64,000 bases of DNA from Utricularia gibba (taxonomy: Eukaryota > Streptophyta > Magnoliopsida > Lamiales > Lentibulariaceae). Where the stretch lies: the NCBI GenBank assembly GCA_002189035.1, contig NEEC01000002.1, forward strand, positions 5,231,001 to 5,295,000, in the 5' to 3' direction. Below, piece by piece: positions 13,081 through 26,040 of this stretch. The translations under genes were made by a program, and so were the position numbers. Below the pieces are notes generated by a model. The model was not told the origin of the DNA and did not search any database. It was given only the letters and a program-made list of their open reading frames with translations. The stretch's first letter is position 1, and every line of letters starts with the position of its first letter.

Positions 13081-14270
13081 TTCTTTTTTTTTTTTTCATT
13101 TTCCAAAGTCATACTTGAGTATCACATCGTAGACCCCCACCTCAACTCTATCTTCTAACTCTGTGAATCCTCCCCTGGCTCTTCCACCGTCCGGTCTCCC
13201 TTTCCTACCTATGCTTCCCCGACATAGGCCTACCACGCCTCGTGCCTGCGGCGTTTTCGCTAGACGGTCTTTGCCAGTAGTGCCATCCTCCCCGCCGGCT
13301 GGATGAGCGGTTTGTCCCTCGCTACAGCGTTCTGTTAGGCTAAAGTTAGACTTGCTTCTCAATGAAATGAATTTTTTACTCTTTATACTCCCCTCTCTTT
13401 GACTCGCTTCATTGAATTACGGGTCAACGTAAGTTGACAATGTTCCTAACATGCGTACTATTCCTGGCCTGAACCTACAAACTTTAGACAACTGAATATC
13501 AATCATGTCTCCTCTTTGTATCGTGTGTCTATCGAATTGTTCCTAACACTCCAACCTTCAATTCATTATTTCTCAACAAGTTTGATAGTTTAAATAGCCC
13601 AATTCTCTTGGCAGTCCAACACCTCAAGCATTTCTATGGGAATTAAGGCAGCAATAAGGTGTTTTTTTTTTACTTATGAAAATTTGAGGTACATCTTTCT
13701 TCCAAAAGTTCTAGCAGTGAGATTCCGAGGAATGCTCTAGCCACGTGCTTTATTTCAAGAATTCAGCCTAGTTGAGATGAGTTGGAGTTTTGGAGTATTT
13801 ATCTTTTTAATTTCCTTATTTTGCTTGAGGTTTCTTGTTAGTTGCAACTTGCGAGACTGTGACCTCGTACTATGTTAATGGTTTTTGTTCTAAAAACTGA
13901 AGGCTGAAGTGATACTTGATTATTTCTTAAAATTGGGTTCTTGACTAGTTTTCTGATTTATAGTGGACTTTTGGAGGAGTTCATTAGTCAGTACATTCAC
14001 ACAATTTTTATGCAGATAATTTCTTATTGAAATAATCATGCACAATTTTATACAATGGCACTATCCTAAAATGGTGAATGCTCGGAATCAGAATGTAGAT
14101 GATAATTATGTTATGGATGATGATGCAGAGATGTTAAGAATGGTTGACTGTATTGCTTCAATCATTTTTTATGGCGAAAGTTATCAGAAATTTAGTATCT
14201 TAATATTTAGTTATTTATTAATTCAGTTGATTTAACATAGGAAATATTAGATTAAATAGTCTTTTGAAAA
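13081..14270. other. Intergenic, with a GC-rich patch and a cluster-specific block
   Basis: 13140-13340 is unusually GC-rich for this region and carries an 88-residue minus-strand ORF of basic composition with no family I recognise. The stretch about 13985-14090 ('tgcacaattttata..aatggtga..cggaatcagaa') is repeated upstream of GDSL-3 (about 24125-24210), showing that the duplicated cluster unit reaches this far. No gene called. Confidence 0.4.
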
Positions 14271-14412
14271 ATTTCTGAAAGCCTATTTCAACTTTTGCAG
14301 AAAAAAAAACATCTTTTGTCAAAAGCATTTTTGAGTTTGAATTATAAAAAGTATTTCTATAAAAGTAACAAATTATTATTTTTCCAACTTATTTCCAAAT
14401 GAAATAAGTATT

Positions 14413-15780
14413 TGATGACATACATTTTTCTTGAATTTTATAATACAAAATAGTTATATTTTATTATGGTTTAGGTTAGATAAATGTGGTTTTTCATGTT
14501 TATATGTGTTTGAGTTAATTTTGTGTCTATGTTAAAAAGTGGACTAAATCCTTTGATTTAGTCCACCACCTTTGTTACTAATGTTTAACTAAGTTCAGCA
14601 GGGATATTAGTAGAAAAATCAGACTTCCAAACGTATGGAACAAGTGATAAAGGGCACAAAATCCGAAGAGAGACAAAGAGCATTGTTTTGCCGACACCTA
14701 CAGTCTGCAAGTTCAGGATGGGAACAATGCAATAGAGTGAAGGAGAGGAGATATTTTTGGAAAAAGGGGGAGAGTGGGAACGACACAGAGAGGAGCGCAG
14801 AACGCATGCAAGGGGGCTTCTTCCCTAATGCGAAAAATACCAACCAGAAGAGGAGAAGAAGGCCCTCATCGTCAAGAGCAGCACTAGAACCCAGTCCAAT
14901 GCTACTATTCCGGGCTGTGAACAGTAGCAACCGGGCGACAGAACAATCTTTATTCGCTTTCCGTTTTCTGAATGTTTCGAATTTCTGTATCTGACTTGCT
15001 TACAATGTTTCTATTATTTTCGCCAAATTATCTGAATAAAATCGTGTTTTATTTTTCAAGTATGAGTAACTAAAGTCTTAGGGATGCCATAAGTTAAAGT
15101 ATGGTGGTGTGTGCTTAGGGTTAGTAATAAAATTTATGTTTGTTTCTTAACTCTTGTTTCTATCAATCCATGGGTAGACCTAAGAAGGGGAACAAGTAAC
15201 TTCACAACTTAGATGCTTGATTTAAAGATAGACCTAAGACGGGAGCAGTAGGTGTTAGTCCGAGGTAGAACTGGTAGAACCGGGTAGACCTAGTTCTGTA
15301 TGCTTTGCATGTAGGTAGACCTAATTGCAATGTTGGTTATGATATTAGGGACTAGCTTAGTCGAAAATATGATGAATGACCTGGGTAGACTTAGGTTAGT
15401 TAAAGTTGTGAGTATAGGAACATGGGTGAATTAAATTAAGCACCTTAGCATCACACCACCTGCAGACCCTTAAGGCATCTTCGTATTATTCTGAGTTAGA
15501 ACCAGTACTTGTTACCTTTAGCGTTGAGACTTGATATTGTTTACTGATCTTATTTACCGAACTTGTTTACCACTATTGGTCCGAGCTTAAACTAAGACCA
15601 ATGTTATTCTTAATTATGCATTTACTAAAACACTTAGCAAGCACAAGGTCTTCGTGATCGACTCTGATACCCACTATACAAGTTTTCTAAATTTGTATTT
15701 TGTGTAGATTAGAGGCTATAAATTTATTTGATATAAATTTCTATTTTTATTGCAACGATATTAAGAATTTCCGTTTATCA
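14413..15780 (+). mobile_element. Solo LTR, family 1, copy B (complete)
   Basis: Runs from TGATGACATACA to TTCCGTTTATCA and is flanked by the 5-bp direct repeat GTATT (14408-14412 and 15781-15785). The paralogous block at 43690-43705 lacks the insertion and shows the empty site ('aaataaatatttctac'). No coding sequence inside. The 3' part (15640-15745) resembles LTRs of large Ty3/gypsy elements in style, but the superfamily is inference. Confidence 0.85.
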
Positions 15781-16544
15781 GTATTTCTACATCCATTGTT
15801 AGAGTTTCCAAGAACACCTATAATCTATTTCTACTACTATCAATTATTTCAACTTTTTAAATTTACTTCAAAAAAAGTAGAAATAGGCTACAGAAATTTT
15901 CAAAAAAATTACCTAAAACTATTCTATAAAAAGTAAAAACAGAATGATTGTTTGAAGACTATTCCTTCAAGAATTTTACACGCAAATAGGGTATCATTTG
16001 GGGACGAGTTTTTCAAAAATGATTAGAAAAAACCCTAAACCCTAATGAATATTTGACATATAAAAAAATGAAAATTAGTTTTTATAAATAAACCACAAAT
16101 TGCATTCATATTCATTAATAATCTTTATTTTATAAAAATATAATCTAAAAAAATCATATATTATCAATTATTTAATATATCCATATATCTATAAATTATA
16201 TTTTATATTATTGCAATAACTTAAAAAGATTTGTATCAAAATTATAATTTAGAAATTATCTTCTAATTTCCCCATTATTTCTTTCAATTAGGGTTTGTTA
16301 TTTCACTTCAATTTCTGGATACGCTTAGAAAACCAATTCTCTCATAACAAAATCAATTCTTGTTTTACAAGTCATTAAATTTATTCAATTTTTTATTAGA
16401 ATTGACTTTTTAGAATCAGGTAGGGAGAATGCCTTAAAAATTTAAAAGAATTGTTTTATACATAATTATAATCATTGCTCTTACAACGTGAAAATTACCA
16501 TTATTTTATGCCTTCAATACTAACCTAGTAATTAAAATTGATGG

Positions 16545-16758
16545 ATTCTTTCCCTTTGGGCACGACATGCAGCTGACTGGCACATAATGTTCTAAGTATG
16601 CATGTATCATGAATATTCCCTAGTTATGATGATGTCCCACCTTCATAGCATCTTTTTTTTTATGGTTTTCGAAGAAATTAATATTAAGAAATCTCACTCA
16701 AATGTCAGTTTTTTCCTCTATAAAAGGATCAATGTAGCGCCATCTTGTCTCAGACCCA
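16545..16758 (+). promoter_or_regulatory. GDSL-2 promoter, shared block
   Basis: Same block as GDSL-1: CATGCA at 16566-16571, TGCATG at 16599-16604, then the 'TTCCCTAGTTATGATGATGTC' region and the TATA box TATAAAA at 16719-16725, 34 bp before the ATG. Confidence 0.65.
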
Positions 16759-19700
16759 ATGGAGTGTTCAATCATAACCCTCTTCGCCTTTTCGGCCTTC
16801 ATCTTCTATGGCTCGACTACAGCGGTGGCGACATGCAACTCCATCAATGCCATCTACCAGTTCGGCGACTCCTTATCCGACACCGGGAACTCGATTCAAT
16901 TGCTCCCATTGCAACCCATGCCGGCGAGCAAATTTCCATATGGCATAAAGTATCCTGGCCCCCCATCTGGTCGATGGTGCGACGGTCGTCTCATCGTCGA
17001 CTACATAGGTAGAAGTTGATAATGGAACTCAGAATTGTGATCAAATCTAATCCTACTGAATTCGAAAATTTTGAGAATGAAAGTAAATATGGTAAAATAA
17101 GATGTTTGGAATGATAGCAGCCAATGCTTATGGGATTCCACCAGTGATGGCTTATTGGAAGAACAAGAATTGGTGCAATAGCGGTGTTAACTTTGCGGTT
17201 GCTGGTTGCACTGCAATTGACCCCTTGAAACTAAAAGCTGATTACGGTATCACGCCGCCATCAACTTGGTGTCTGTCATCACAAGTGGAGTGGTTCAAAA
17301 CACTCCTTGTGACGCAATGCCTCACGCCAACAGGTTTCAATTTTAGGTAGAGACAGATAACCCTTGAGAGCATTTCCTAATCCGTTGACTATACTTGTGA
17401 AGGATGCGTCAAGAAAAACTTATTGAAGAATTCAATGATTATCGTGGGAGAAATTGGAATCAACGACATCGAAGCTGGTGTTTCGTCGGGATTAACACTT
17501 CCGCGACTCCAAGTTCTAATCGTCAAGATCATCGAAACCATAATTAATGCGGCCAAGGTTAGTTATCAGAATACGATTGATTATTTTGTTTTCATGTTGA
17601 ATCACTTGAGCAAAATCTATTCCACTACAACCCAAGTTCTAAACGTACCAATGTATGTTTGCAGAACAGCGAAATACGCAACTTGTAAGTACGTTTTCTA
17701 TTTGTGGATGTGATTAGGAATTGATTGTTGGAAGTATGCTTAAAAGCCATGTAATCTAGCATCCCATAATTGTTGTTCTCTCTTTTACGGCAATGTCCAG
17801 AATTGTATGTTTGGAGAATGTATTTTTAAGTTGTTAAAAATATTTGACAGATTCTCCTGTAACATGTATATTCGAATGATTCACAGTTTGAATACTTTGA
17901 TTGGGCATCATAGTTGACTTAACTATCACCTTTGTTTATTTACTGTGTTGATAAAGTGTATATCAAAATACAGTAAACAGTGGGTCGAATGCTGCTTGAC
18001 ATGAGATGTCAGAATAAACATGTGGGGTTCATGAGATGAGCTGACCGAACATGTGACGCTGAATAACATATGCATGGTATTTTACATATGTCAACACAAT
18101 GTTATTCAGATTGCTTTATGAAAATCCTTTGACTTGAGGTTTCATTGTGTCTTATATATTATTGCCTTAGATTTGTTGCTATTTAGGCTTGTTGAAATAT
18201 ACAAGTCAGCGATAGTGATGATCTAAGTCGACAGTATATGAAGATCTCTGAATAACCAAGATGGGATTCATTACTCCGGGTAAACGGAGAAGAGACTTTA
18301 GATTTCCTGATTGTTTCGTCGAGTAAATTCTTGGCCAGGTTGTCGAGATGTTGGAATGAGATTCCAAGTTCTCGTTTTGCCATCGAAACATGTGTTCAGG
18401 ATAATGTTGATGATCTAAATTAAATGGAATTTGACTATCCATGATTCCGTTCTAGATCGAAGTCTCTAATGAAGGGATATTCATAATAATAGCAATCAAG
18501 GTTCGTTATTGAATATCGGATTTAGTTTTAATCGGGTAAATACAATATGCTATGCTAGGCATCCCTTGTATTTTATGAGAAACACGATATCTTGGGACAA
18601 TATCATTGTTAGAGAAATGAGATTTCTCACCTCTCATTGCCGATTAAAAATGAACCTAGTAAATCACACACACAAAGAATTAGAAGTTGTCCGAGACGCT
18701 TGTGATTCGGGTTTTGGTAGACTCTAGCTTGTCTTTAAATTTGGATCACATGTTGGTTAAACATTGGTTATATGGGCTCAGGCCCATATAGGTAACCAAG
18801 GCCCAAATAATATGGGCTGATGATTTGGGCCACTAGGCCCAAGCCCATATTCTTTTAGCCCAAGCCCATATTTATTAGCCCACATTGAAATACGTGCCGC
18901 ATTAAAATGCGTGCCAATGCTTGGCTATAAATAGGAGGCAGTTGGCTTATTTCCTAAGGTTTTTGGAGTTCTTCTTATGGGAAGAGGTGTTCAAGCTCCG
19001 AAAGAGGAAAAGCACTTTAGGTAGAAACGAGACCGGTGAATAGCGATACGAAGAAGAGAACTCGACTCTGGTTTCGAGTTTGGTAATTTTTCTCCGCTTA
19101 TTCCACGTGTTTATTCTGTATTGATAGTCAGTGCAAATATGAGATATTAGCATTGGCTTTACTGTGTTTTCCCAATATGCCGATTCAAGAGTTGAATCAA
19201 GTTTTGATGTTAATATGAGATATTAGCATCAGATGGATGTATATTCCATGAGATGGTCAAAACATATTTTGGGCAAAATGTATGTGCTACATTTGTCGAT
19301 TTAACCTCGTCGGATTTATTTCTAGTTCGTGTGGATAAGCTAGAGGCATCGTTGTTTCAGTGCTATAGCGATATGAGATATCGCTGGTTACGAAAAGGGA
19401 AAAATATTCGTTTTTCCCACCTTCCGCTGCGCGTAACCCGACATTGATACCATGGGGGGCGGCCAATATTGCGATTCCTGGGTATTTCCCTATTGGATGC
19501 ATGCCTAGAGGACAAGCGGTCTTTGCGAGTTGGAACTCGACGAAGGATAATTCTGGATGCAACGCAGCTGCCAATGACCTTGTGAAATATGCAAACTCAC
19601 AGCTTCAAGCTGCTGTTCAAAATCTTGCCGCTACTAATCCAAATGTGAATATAGTCTTCTTGGACTGCAACGGAGCATATTTGGATCTTCTTAAAAATGC

Positions 19701-20290
19701 AAAAGCATATGGTATGTGTCATAACAATTTTCTCCTTTTGATGTTGCAAGTTGATCTATGTTTTTAATTGCAATTTCGTGCGATGTTTCTAAGGGTTCAA
19801 TGAAAGTGCTCTCCTCCAATCCTGTTGTGGAGATGGTTCCTATGCTTGGAATAGTGCAAAGTTCTGTGGTGACCCAGGAGTGTCACTGTGTGCTGATTCT
19901 AGCAAGTATATAAGCTGGGATGGCTCCCAACTCACAGAAGCAGCTCATTCTCATATTTTTGAGTACCTTAAATCATGGATCTCATTGGCTCATGGATGCA
20001 CTCCATCACCGCCACCGCCGCGTCCACCGCTTCCCTCGTCGCCACCACCTCTTCCCCCGTCGCCACCACCACCTACACTGGCCCCAGCACCATCCCCATT
20101 GCCAGAAGACGGCCCACTTCCCTCGCCGCCACAACCATCTACACTGCCCCAGCACCATCCCCATCGCCAGAAGACGGCCCACTTCCCTCGCCGCCACAAC
20201 CATCTACACTGCCCCCAGCACCATCCCCATCGCCAGAAGATGGCGAAAATGATGACTAGCTTCCGTTCGACCGAATACTCCTCGCAATGA
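16759..20290 (+). pseudogene. GDSL-2: GDSL esterase/lipase-like gene broken by an LTR
   Basis: Exons: 16759-17008, 17121-17333, 17403-17557, then exon 4 from 17718, interrupted after GAATTGAT at 17725 and resumed at 19444 to 19711, and exon 5 from 19794. Exon sizes match the paralogs once the LTR is removed. Signal peptide, block [13 protein letters not shown], block [12 protein letters not shown] and block [11 protein letters not shown] are intact. Block V is WDGSQLTEAAH, with Gln at the catalytic His position. A short Pro-rich tail follows, with 22-residue units such as APSPSPEDGPLPSPPQPSTL. A C is missing in the run at 20147-20150, shifting the frame; read as is it ends at 20290, whereas the repeat frame would end in PEDGENDD at 20259. 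The LTR insertion makes normal function unlikely. Confidence 0.85.
17726..19443 (+). mobile_element. Solo LTR of a copia-type retrotransposon inside GDSL-2 exon 4
   Basis: Starts TGTTGGAAGTATGC and ends CCCGACA, flanked by exact TTGAT duplications (17721-17725 and 19444-19448). It is 1718 bp, with no gag or pol, and has its own TATA-like CTATAAATAGGAGG near 18924. The 'TGTTGGAA.TATGC' start and large size recall Angela/BARE-type Ty1-copia LTRs; that lineage call is from memory of such elements, not from alignment. Orientation is inferred from the TATA position. Confidence 0.85.
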
Positions 20291-20299
20291 CCTTCATCC

Positions 20300-23200
20300 A
20301 ATAATAAGGGCCTTACTGTGTCCATTGGTCCCTATATTTGTATATGCTGGTGATTGATAAACACCTAGCCTATCAACCAACTCTGTTTTCCTTCATGTGA
20401 AAAACCTGTATGGTTATTGAATAAATTTCGTTACCATTATAAAACATGCCACCCTTTCTATTTTACATGCTCCATTCTTCAACGTGTAGTGTAATGTTGT
20501 GAGCTGCTTTAAGTCAATATTATCTGTTTTGGATTCATTTGGTTTCCTAATGATTTTATGTTTTCCCCAATAAAAAAAATTCGTACAAAATTTATTGATT
20601 CATTCCATTTATTTTCTTTACTTCCTCCGTCGATAAACAATATGAGATTCATCATCCCTTCCTTACATTGAAAAGGAATTAACTGATGGCCGGAAGCCCT
20701 TTTATTAGAAGTAATTCTAAAAAGATACCTTTGAACCAAATGAACAATCCTAAATCATAGCTTTACATTAAAATGGTGAATACTAATCTAAAAGTGCACT
20801 CATTTTAGAATCATCCCTAATTCGTTATATATTTGTGTATTAGACTTTTTTATTCTCCATCCAAATTTCTTAACTCCTTACAAAGTCAACCAAACTTTTA
20901 ACCATCCGACATTAGGGTTCATTAGAGCTCCAATTATGAAATCGATTCACGGGTATAATACGGAGATAATTCGAAAACGAGCAATTTTGGAACATTGTCT
21001 AGAGTTTTAGAGAGTGTCTGGCTGTGCATTTAGGAACCTTTTATACCATATCTTGAAGGACTGGGTAATGTATCGTTAGGAATTGGATTCATTAATTATG
21101 AATTCTATTTATCAAAATATTAGAATATAATTATAAAATCATAATTTAATCCATCAAAATATTGAAATATAAAAAAATAAAAGTATGTCCCTAAACATTT
21201 GATATAATTACATTAAAAAGCTTTATGAATCATATTCATTATCCCCATATCTCAATTAAATACTATGTAATCCAACTACAAATGAATATCGATACAAATA
21301 CATATATACAAATATAGTTGTTAAGATTTATTTAAAATATATATATCAAATATCTATAACATATTTTATATTTGTTCGTAAACATCTTCATCAGGTAAAC
21401 AGTAAAAAAATTAAAAAATAACAAAATAAAAGAAAAAAAAGATAATTGGATCTAGCCTACTAAAATATCAATTCGGATCTAATTCGATTGAACCTTGGAT
21501 CGAACCTATGTTTTTAAAAAACTGCCTTCCTTACATTGGGAAGGAATTAACTGATGGCTGGAAGGGCATCAAAGATTTAAAGATCACAATCGATCATCGA
21601 GAATCCAGTTGTTTTTGGAGCTCAACGATGATGGGACAAAGTAAATAAATTATCTCCTTTAAATAACATGTCTTCACATGCTAAACCATAATGTAATGAT
21701 CCGTATTAAATGTTGTTGATATGTAAGATCAAATAGATTAAACAAATGAAAGGTGTCCAAATCCATTTTCGCGTGTAATACACAATCTTATGTCAAAATA
21801 ATTACCACAAATATTTTATCTACTTAAGGAGTTGTTTGATAAGAGAGTATAGAGAATCTATACTCAAGTTTACTCATTAGTGTTATTTGATTAACTAGTA
21901 TACATATATCAACCTTATATGGCTTTACCATTCACATTCTCATTTTTTAAGTATATGATTAGTATATACAAATGGAAGTGGGGTTAGTTATACGTATACC
22001 ATTCACATATTTGGACTTCTATTCTCCCAGATCTTATAAACATATTAGTTCCAACTTACAAGTCCCATTCATTTGGTGGCAAATTCAAACACCAGAACCT
22101 ATCCATTTCAAAGTTTGAAACCTGTGAGGGTATTTTGTATCACTTTTTTCATAATCCACTTCTAAGTAAGAAAAACTTATTAGTCACTCATAATTACAGA
22201 GTGACTGATATGTACAATCAAAGTTAAAAAATTAAGTTGATATTATTTCATTTTATTGACTTATATCTAGATACTAAAGACTATTTTACCCCTTATTATT
22301 TGATAATAATAAAATATGAATATAAAATAATTTCAAAAATCTAGAGAGAGTCCATCAAAGACATATGTCTACACATAAAAATAAAGACATCACATTTAGT
22401 CCCTATAATAGCATGTGTCACGTGTTACGATTCTTGATTGATCCAAAGAAAATCATTATTTCAATATCATTTTCCAATTGTATAAAAACTTCATGTACAC
22501 AAAGCTTATGGTAATGCTATGGAGGCTTCAATTGCTAAATACTTATCATTTTCATCTTGATAATTAATTTTATGTCATTTATATTTGCAATTTTACATCC
22601 CTTTTATTTTAATTTCCCTATTTTTAGATAAACTTTATATCTTTCATATTAATCCTTGATTTTTTTGGAGGAAAATTATATTTTATTATTTTTCAGGATA
22701 ATTTTGACTTAATGTAGAAGAAATTCAAGCTAATCTTAGTGAAGTCAAAAATTTGGTCTATCCGAATGAAAACTCGGTTGAAAAATCTCAGAAAATATAA
22801 GATTCATATCTTATCTTGGAAGATTTGAATCTTATATTAAGAGATTTACATCTCATCTTAGAAGTTTCGAATAGAAAATTTGATATAAGTCCATCTAAAA
22901 AGTCCAACAATCTCCACTTCTATATATAGATTGGAGATTTGAGTCTTTGAGTTAGTTGAGTAATCTCGATTTTTGTACTTTTAGATTCATTTGAAGTCGA
23001 TTTCATCAATTTTTGTGTGTTAGAGTTGAGCATGCACGTGTGAATGCTTGTAGCTAACAATCTGCAGTAAAGCTTGGCTTGTGCAAGTGTTGTGCATGTG
23101 ATTGATTTACCATGTTTTTTGACATTTAATTTAAGGTTTGATTTTATTTTTCAAGTTTTCTTTACCAACGTTCTCTTTAATACCACATTATCTTAAGGGA

Positions 23201-24480
23201 ATGTATAAGAATTTCAGATTGACCTCAAGCACCTAAAGAGAAGGTCTCAATTAGACATCATTGATAAGATATATTCTATCTAATTTATTTGCAAGGTGTG
23301 AAGTATATGGGTTAGATTTGAGTGTGAGTAACATATGAGTTACCACAGAAGATGAAATAGTTCTGGTAGTGTAGTTAATTTTATAATCCTACTAAACAAG
23401 GTATGATGTTATAATGATTATCGAGTAGTACTATTTTAAAATTGTACCTCCAAAACTTGCACAAAAAGGTCAATTATTAAGGTTTACACATACAAGCATG
23501 AGTGAATTTTGAGTAAGGTGGATTTTAAATCTAAAACTACTTTTTATTTTGTTTTTAAACTCAAACTTTTATTTTATTTTCGATTTTTTTGAGTCATTTT
23601 TTTAAATAAATTCTAATAATAATTCTATATGAATACGATCTTATTTTATTATTTCAACAATTTTTATTCACTTACAAAATTACCATCATATCTTTAGAAG
23701 TTGTCTAACAATTTCCATGTAATCACATGAAGTAAGAGTGTTAATACCTTGATTTATCCATGAATAGATAGATTGAAGAGTATCATCCATCTTAATTACA
23801 CTATCAACCACTACCCCGTTTGTTTCTTAGGGTTATTTATAAAAGTAGCCGCCCTCCTACTTTCTCTCTTATATTAAGTTAAAAAATTTTAATTGAGAGT
23901 GATCATTTTTTTCACACAATTCATCAAAGTTGGCCATATTTATAATACACCCTTGTTTGTTGTGGTTTACTGATGCAAATGGTAATGGAAAATAAACCAC
24001 TATTTTTCTTTTCCCTCCAACCAAACGTAGGCTCGAAACATTGGAATTTGTGACCAATTTGATGTTTAATAGTTTGAAACAAAAAAATGTGATGAAATTT
24101 TGATTCAATAGTCGGTTCATCCTCACAATTTTATGCGCATATTTTTTATTGGAATAATCGTGCACAATTTTATAAGATGGCTAAAATGGTGACTCGGAAT
24201 CAGAACTTTAAATATGTAAGACAGATTGTTATATATGAAAAACCACATAAGAAGTGATTCTAATACAATTTAGAAAACCAGAATTTATATACATTTGAAA
24301 TTGTTTTTGAAAATGATTATTGTATTCATGTTTGTTATTAATCTTAATTTATAAATATATGAATTAAAAAGTTATTATTTATTAGTGAAAGAAATTGAAG
24401 TGAAACCTCAGACCCTATGACACACAAATAAAAAACAGAACAAAAAATAATTTACTAGTGAAAGAAATAATAGATTTAAG
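20300..24480. other. Intergenic DNA between GDSL-2 and GDSL-3
   Basis: 20260-21060 is the duplicated 3' flank shared with GDSL-4. A ~40-bp piece ('ccttccttacattg..aaggaattaactgatgg') recurs at about 20655-20700 and 21526-21567. 22500-23660 holds a dispersed repeat (separate entry). 24125-24210 repeats a block upstream of GDSL-2. No protein-coding gene recognised. Confidence 0.5.
22500..23660 (+). repeat. Dispersed AT-rich repeat, copy 1
   Basis: Resembles 61300-62180 in the same orientation, with shared segments such as 'taattttatgtcatttatatt', 'ataattttgactta..gaaattcaagctaatctt' and 'caattattaaggtttacacatac'. It has no coding potential and its family is unknown; probably an old non-autonomous element or LTR remnant. 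Confidence 0.5.
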
Positions 24481-24534
24481 ATGAAAACTACCATTATTTT
24501 ATGCCTTCACTATAATCCAGCAACTAAAATTAAT

Positions 24535-24659
24535 GGGTTCGTTCCCTCTTGAGCACAACATGCAGCTGATTTGCACATAATTGTTTTAAATATGCATGTA
24601 TCATGAAGATTCCCTAGTTATGATGATGTCCCACCTTCATAGCATCTTTTTTCTCTTCT

Positions 24660-24704
<45 letters not shown>

Positions 24705-24788
24705 CTTGGGATGTTTTCTAACAACTAATACCAAGAACACCCACTTGAATCTGAAATTCTTCTCCTCTATAAAATGGATCAACCTAAT
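24535..24788 (+). promoter_or_regulatory. GDSL-3 promoter, shared block
   Basis: CATGCA at 24559-24564, TGCATG at 24593-24598, TATA box TATAAAA at 24768-24774. A run of 38 T (24662-24699) has expanded between the conserved block and the TATA box. The ATG at 24789 follows only 14 bp after the TATA box, so a stretch of leader has been lost. Confidence 0.6.
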
Positions 24789-24870
24789 GGAGTGCTTATT
24801 CATAACTCTCCTTGCCTTTATGACCTTCATCTTCTACGCCACATGCAACTCCATCAATGCTATGTACCAG
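24789..24870 (+). pseudogene. GDSL-3, 5' half of exon 1
   Basis: Encodes [20 protein letters not shown] then NSINAMYQ, the signal peptide and the residues just before block I, and stops at TAG where the 18.5-kb insertion begins. A few codons of the signal peptide end are deleted relative to GDSL-1. The missing continuation is found at 43385. Confidence 0.8.
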
Positions 24871-25760
24871 TAGAGTGTGGTACATATATTAATATTACTC
24901 TCACTTACTTATTTTACAACTAACCATACTTTTTAATTTATTAAATTTTAATCATTATATATTCGTTTTTTAGCATACAAAATTCTATACGATTGTGGGG
25001 TATAGTATTATCCTAATATAATAAGTAAAATATAAAATAAATAACTAATTGATTCAAAATATTCCAAACAATTAAATGATACGTAAGATAAGTTTAAAAT
25101 AAAAAATATATATACATGATCTAAGTAATACATAAAGATCAACTGATAATATATATTTAAAATAAAAATATATACACATGATCCAAGTAATGCATAAGTA
25201 TCAACTGATAATATATATTTAAAATAAAAAATATGCAATCTATCCAAAAGATATCTAAGGATCGAACAGGTTCCTCTTGACATGTGCATGGTCGTTGGTT
25301 ATGCTTACCCTGCCGGATCCTAGTCGGATCCTAACATTGGTCGCCTTATGCATATATCTAGGGGTTAGGTTACCACACAACTAACCTTGACCACTTAGCA
25401 ACATAAAGGGGTAATCACATATCATGGGCACAACCCAAAACTATAAAATGTTTGTGCAAACTATTAACATCAATTATAGCTCCAAAACGGGCGAACCATG
25501 TCCCAAAATAATTAACAGCCTCGCCCCTATCTTCCCTGTACCCATGCACAAGCACGCTCGTCACTCACCACCAATCTCAATTCCTAAGTGCCTAATGCCA
25601 TCCCCTGCCTGCACTTGACGCTCAATCGCTCCATGTCCCACCTGCCTGGTCCAACGCTACCCCCGTTATCGGCCTCCACCCCGCTACCCTGAAATACAAC
25701 CATAACAACGCCCACTTAGTCCAGTCTCCACCTCAGCAACGACTGTTGCTCGCGTGCATA
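24871..25760 (+). repeat. Left inverted arm of the 18.5-kb insertion
   Basis: Aligns with the reverse complement of 42182-43384, with shared landmarks 'ttaatttattaaat.ttaatcat', 'aaaattctatacgat', 'caaggatcgaac', 'ctgacatgtgca', 'cacttagcaacataaagg' and 'accatgtcccaaaat'. The right arm carries about 480 bp extra near its outer end. Minor internal tandem duplication at 25084-25250. Confidence 0.8.
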
Positions 25761-26040
25761 GGCGTGGGTGTGTTAATTTTTCAACTGCATCATTATGGGT
25801 TCAGATCTTTTTGATTAAAATTATATTTTTTGAAAAATTTAAATTAATTTAAAAATATAATCAAAACATTATATTCGTTGTTTTTTAATATTTTTTAATA
25901 TTAAAATTATGTAAAAATCCTTAATTGAAAAAAATTATGCATTTTTTAATATTTTTAAATATTTGTTTAATATGATTTTTACTTAAATTTGAGATTATGT
26001 ATTACATATATATATATATATTTATTTATTTTATGATTTC

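Larger units (their letters stand above)
14271..21060 (+). repeat. Duplicated unit 1 (contains GDSL-2), paralogous to 43556-47540
   Basis: The upstream flank (14290-14412 and 15781-16480), the gene and the 3' flank (20260-21060) line up with 43556-47540. After subtracting the two LTR insertions (14413-15780 and 17726-19443) the lengths nearly agree, about 3.7 and 4.0 kb. This marks a tandem segmental duplication older than both insertions. Confidence 0.8.

Noticed and set aside
14619-14994. ORFs of 103 and 119 codons on both strands near 14.6-15.0 kb
   Set aside because: They lie within solo LTR copy B and have no domain; the other LTR copies do not keep the frame.
16027-16046. AAACCCTAAACCCTA as interstitial telomere repeat
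   Set aside because: Only two units; such telo-box motifs are common near plant genes, and the same motif is at 43934-43953 because of the duplication.
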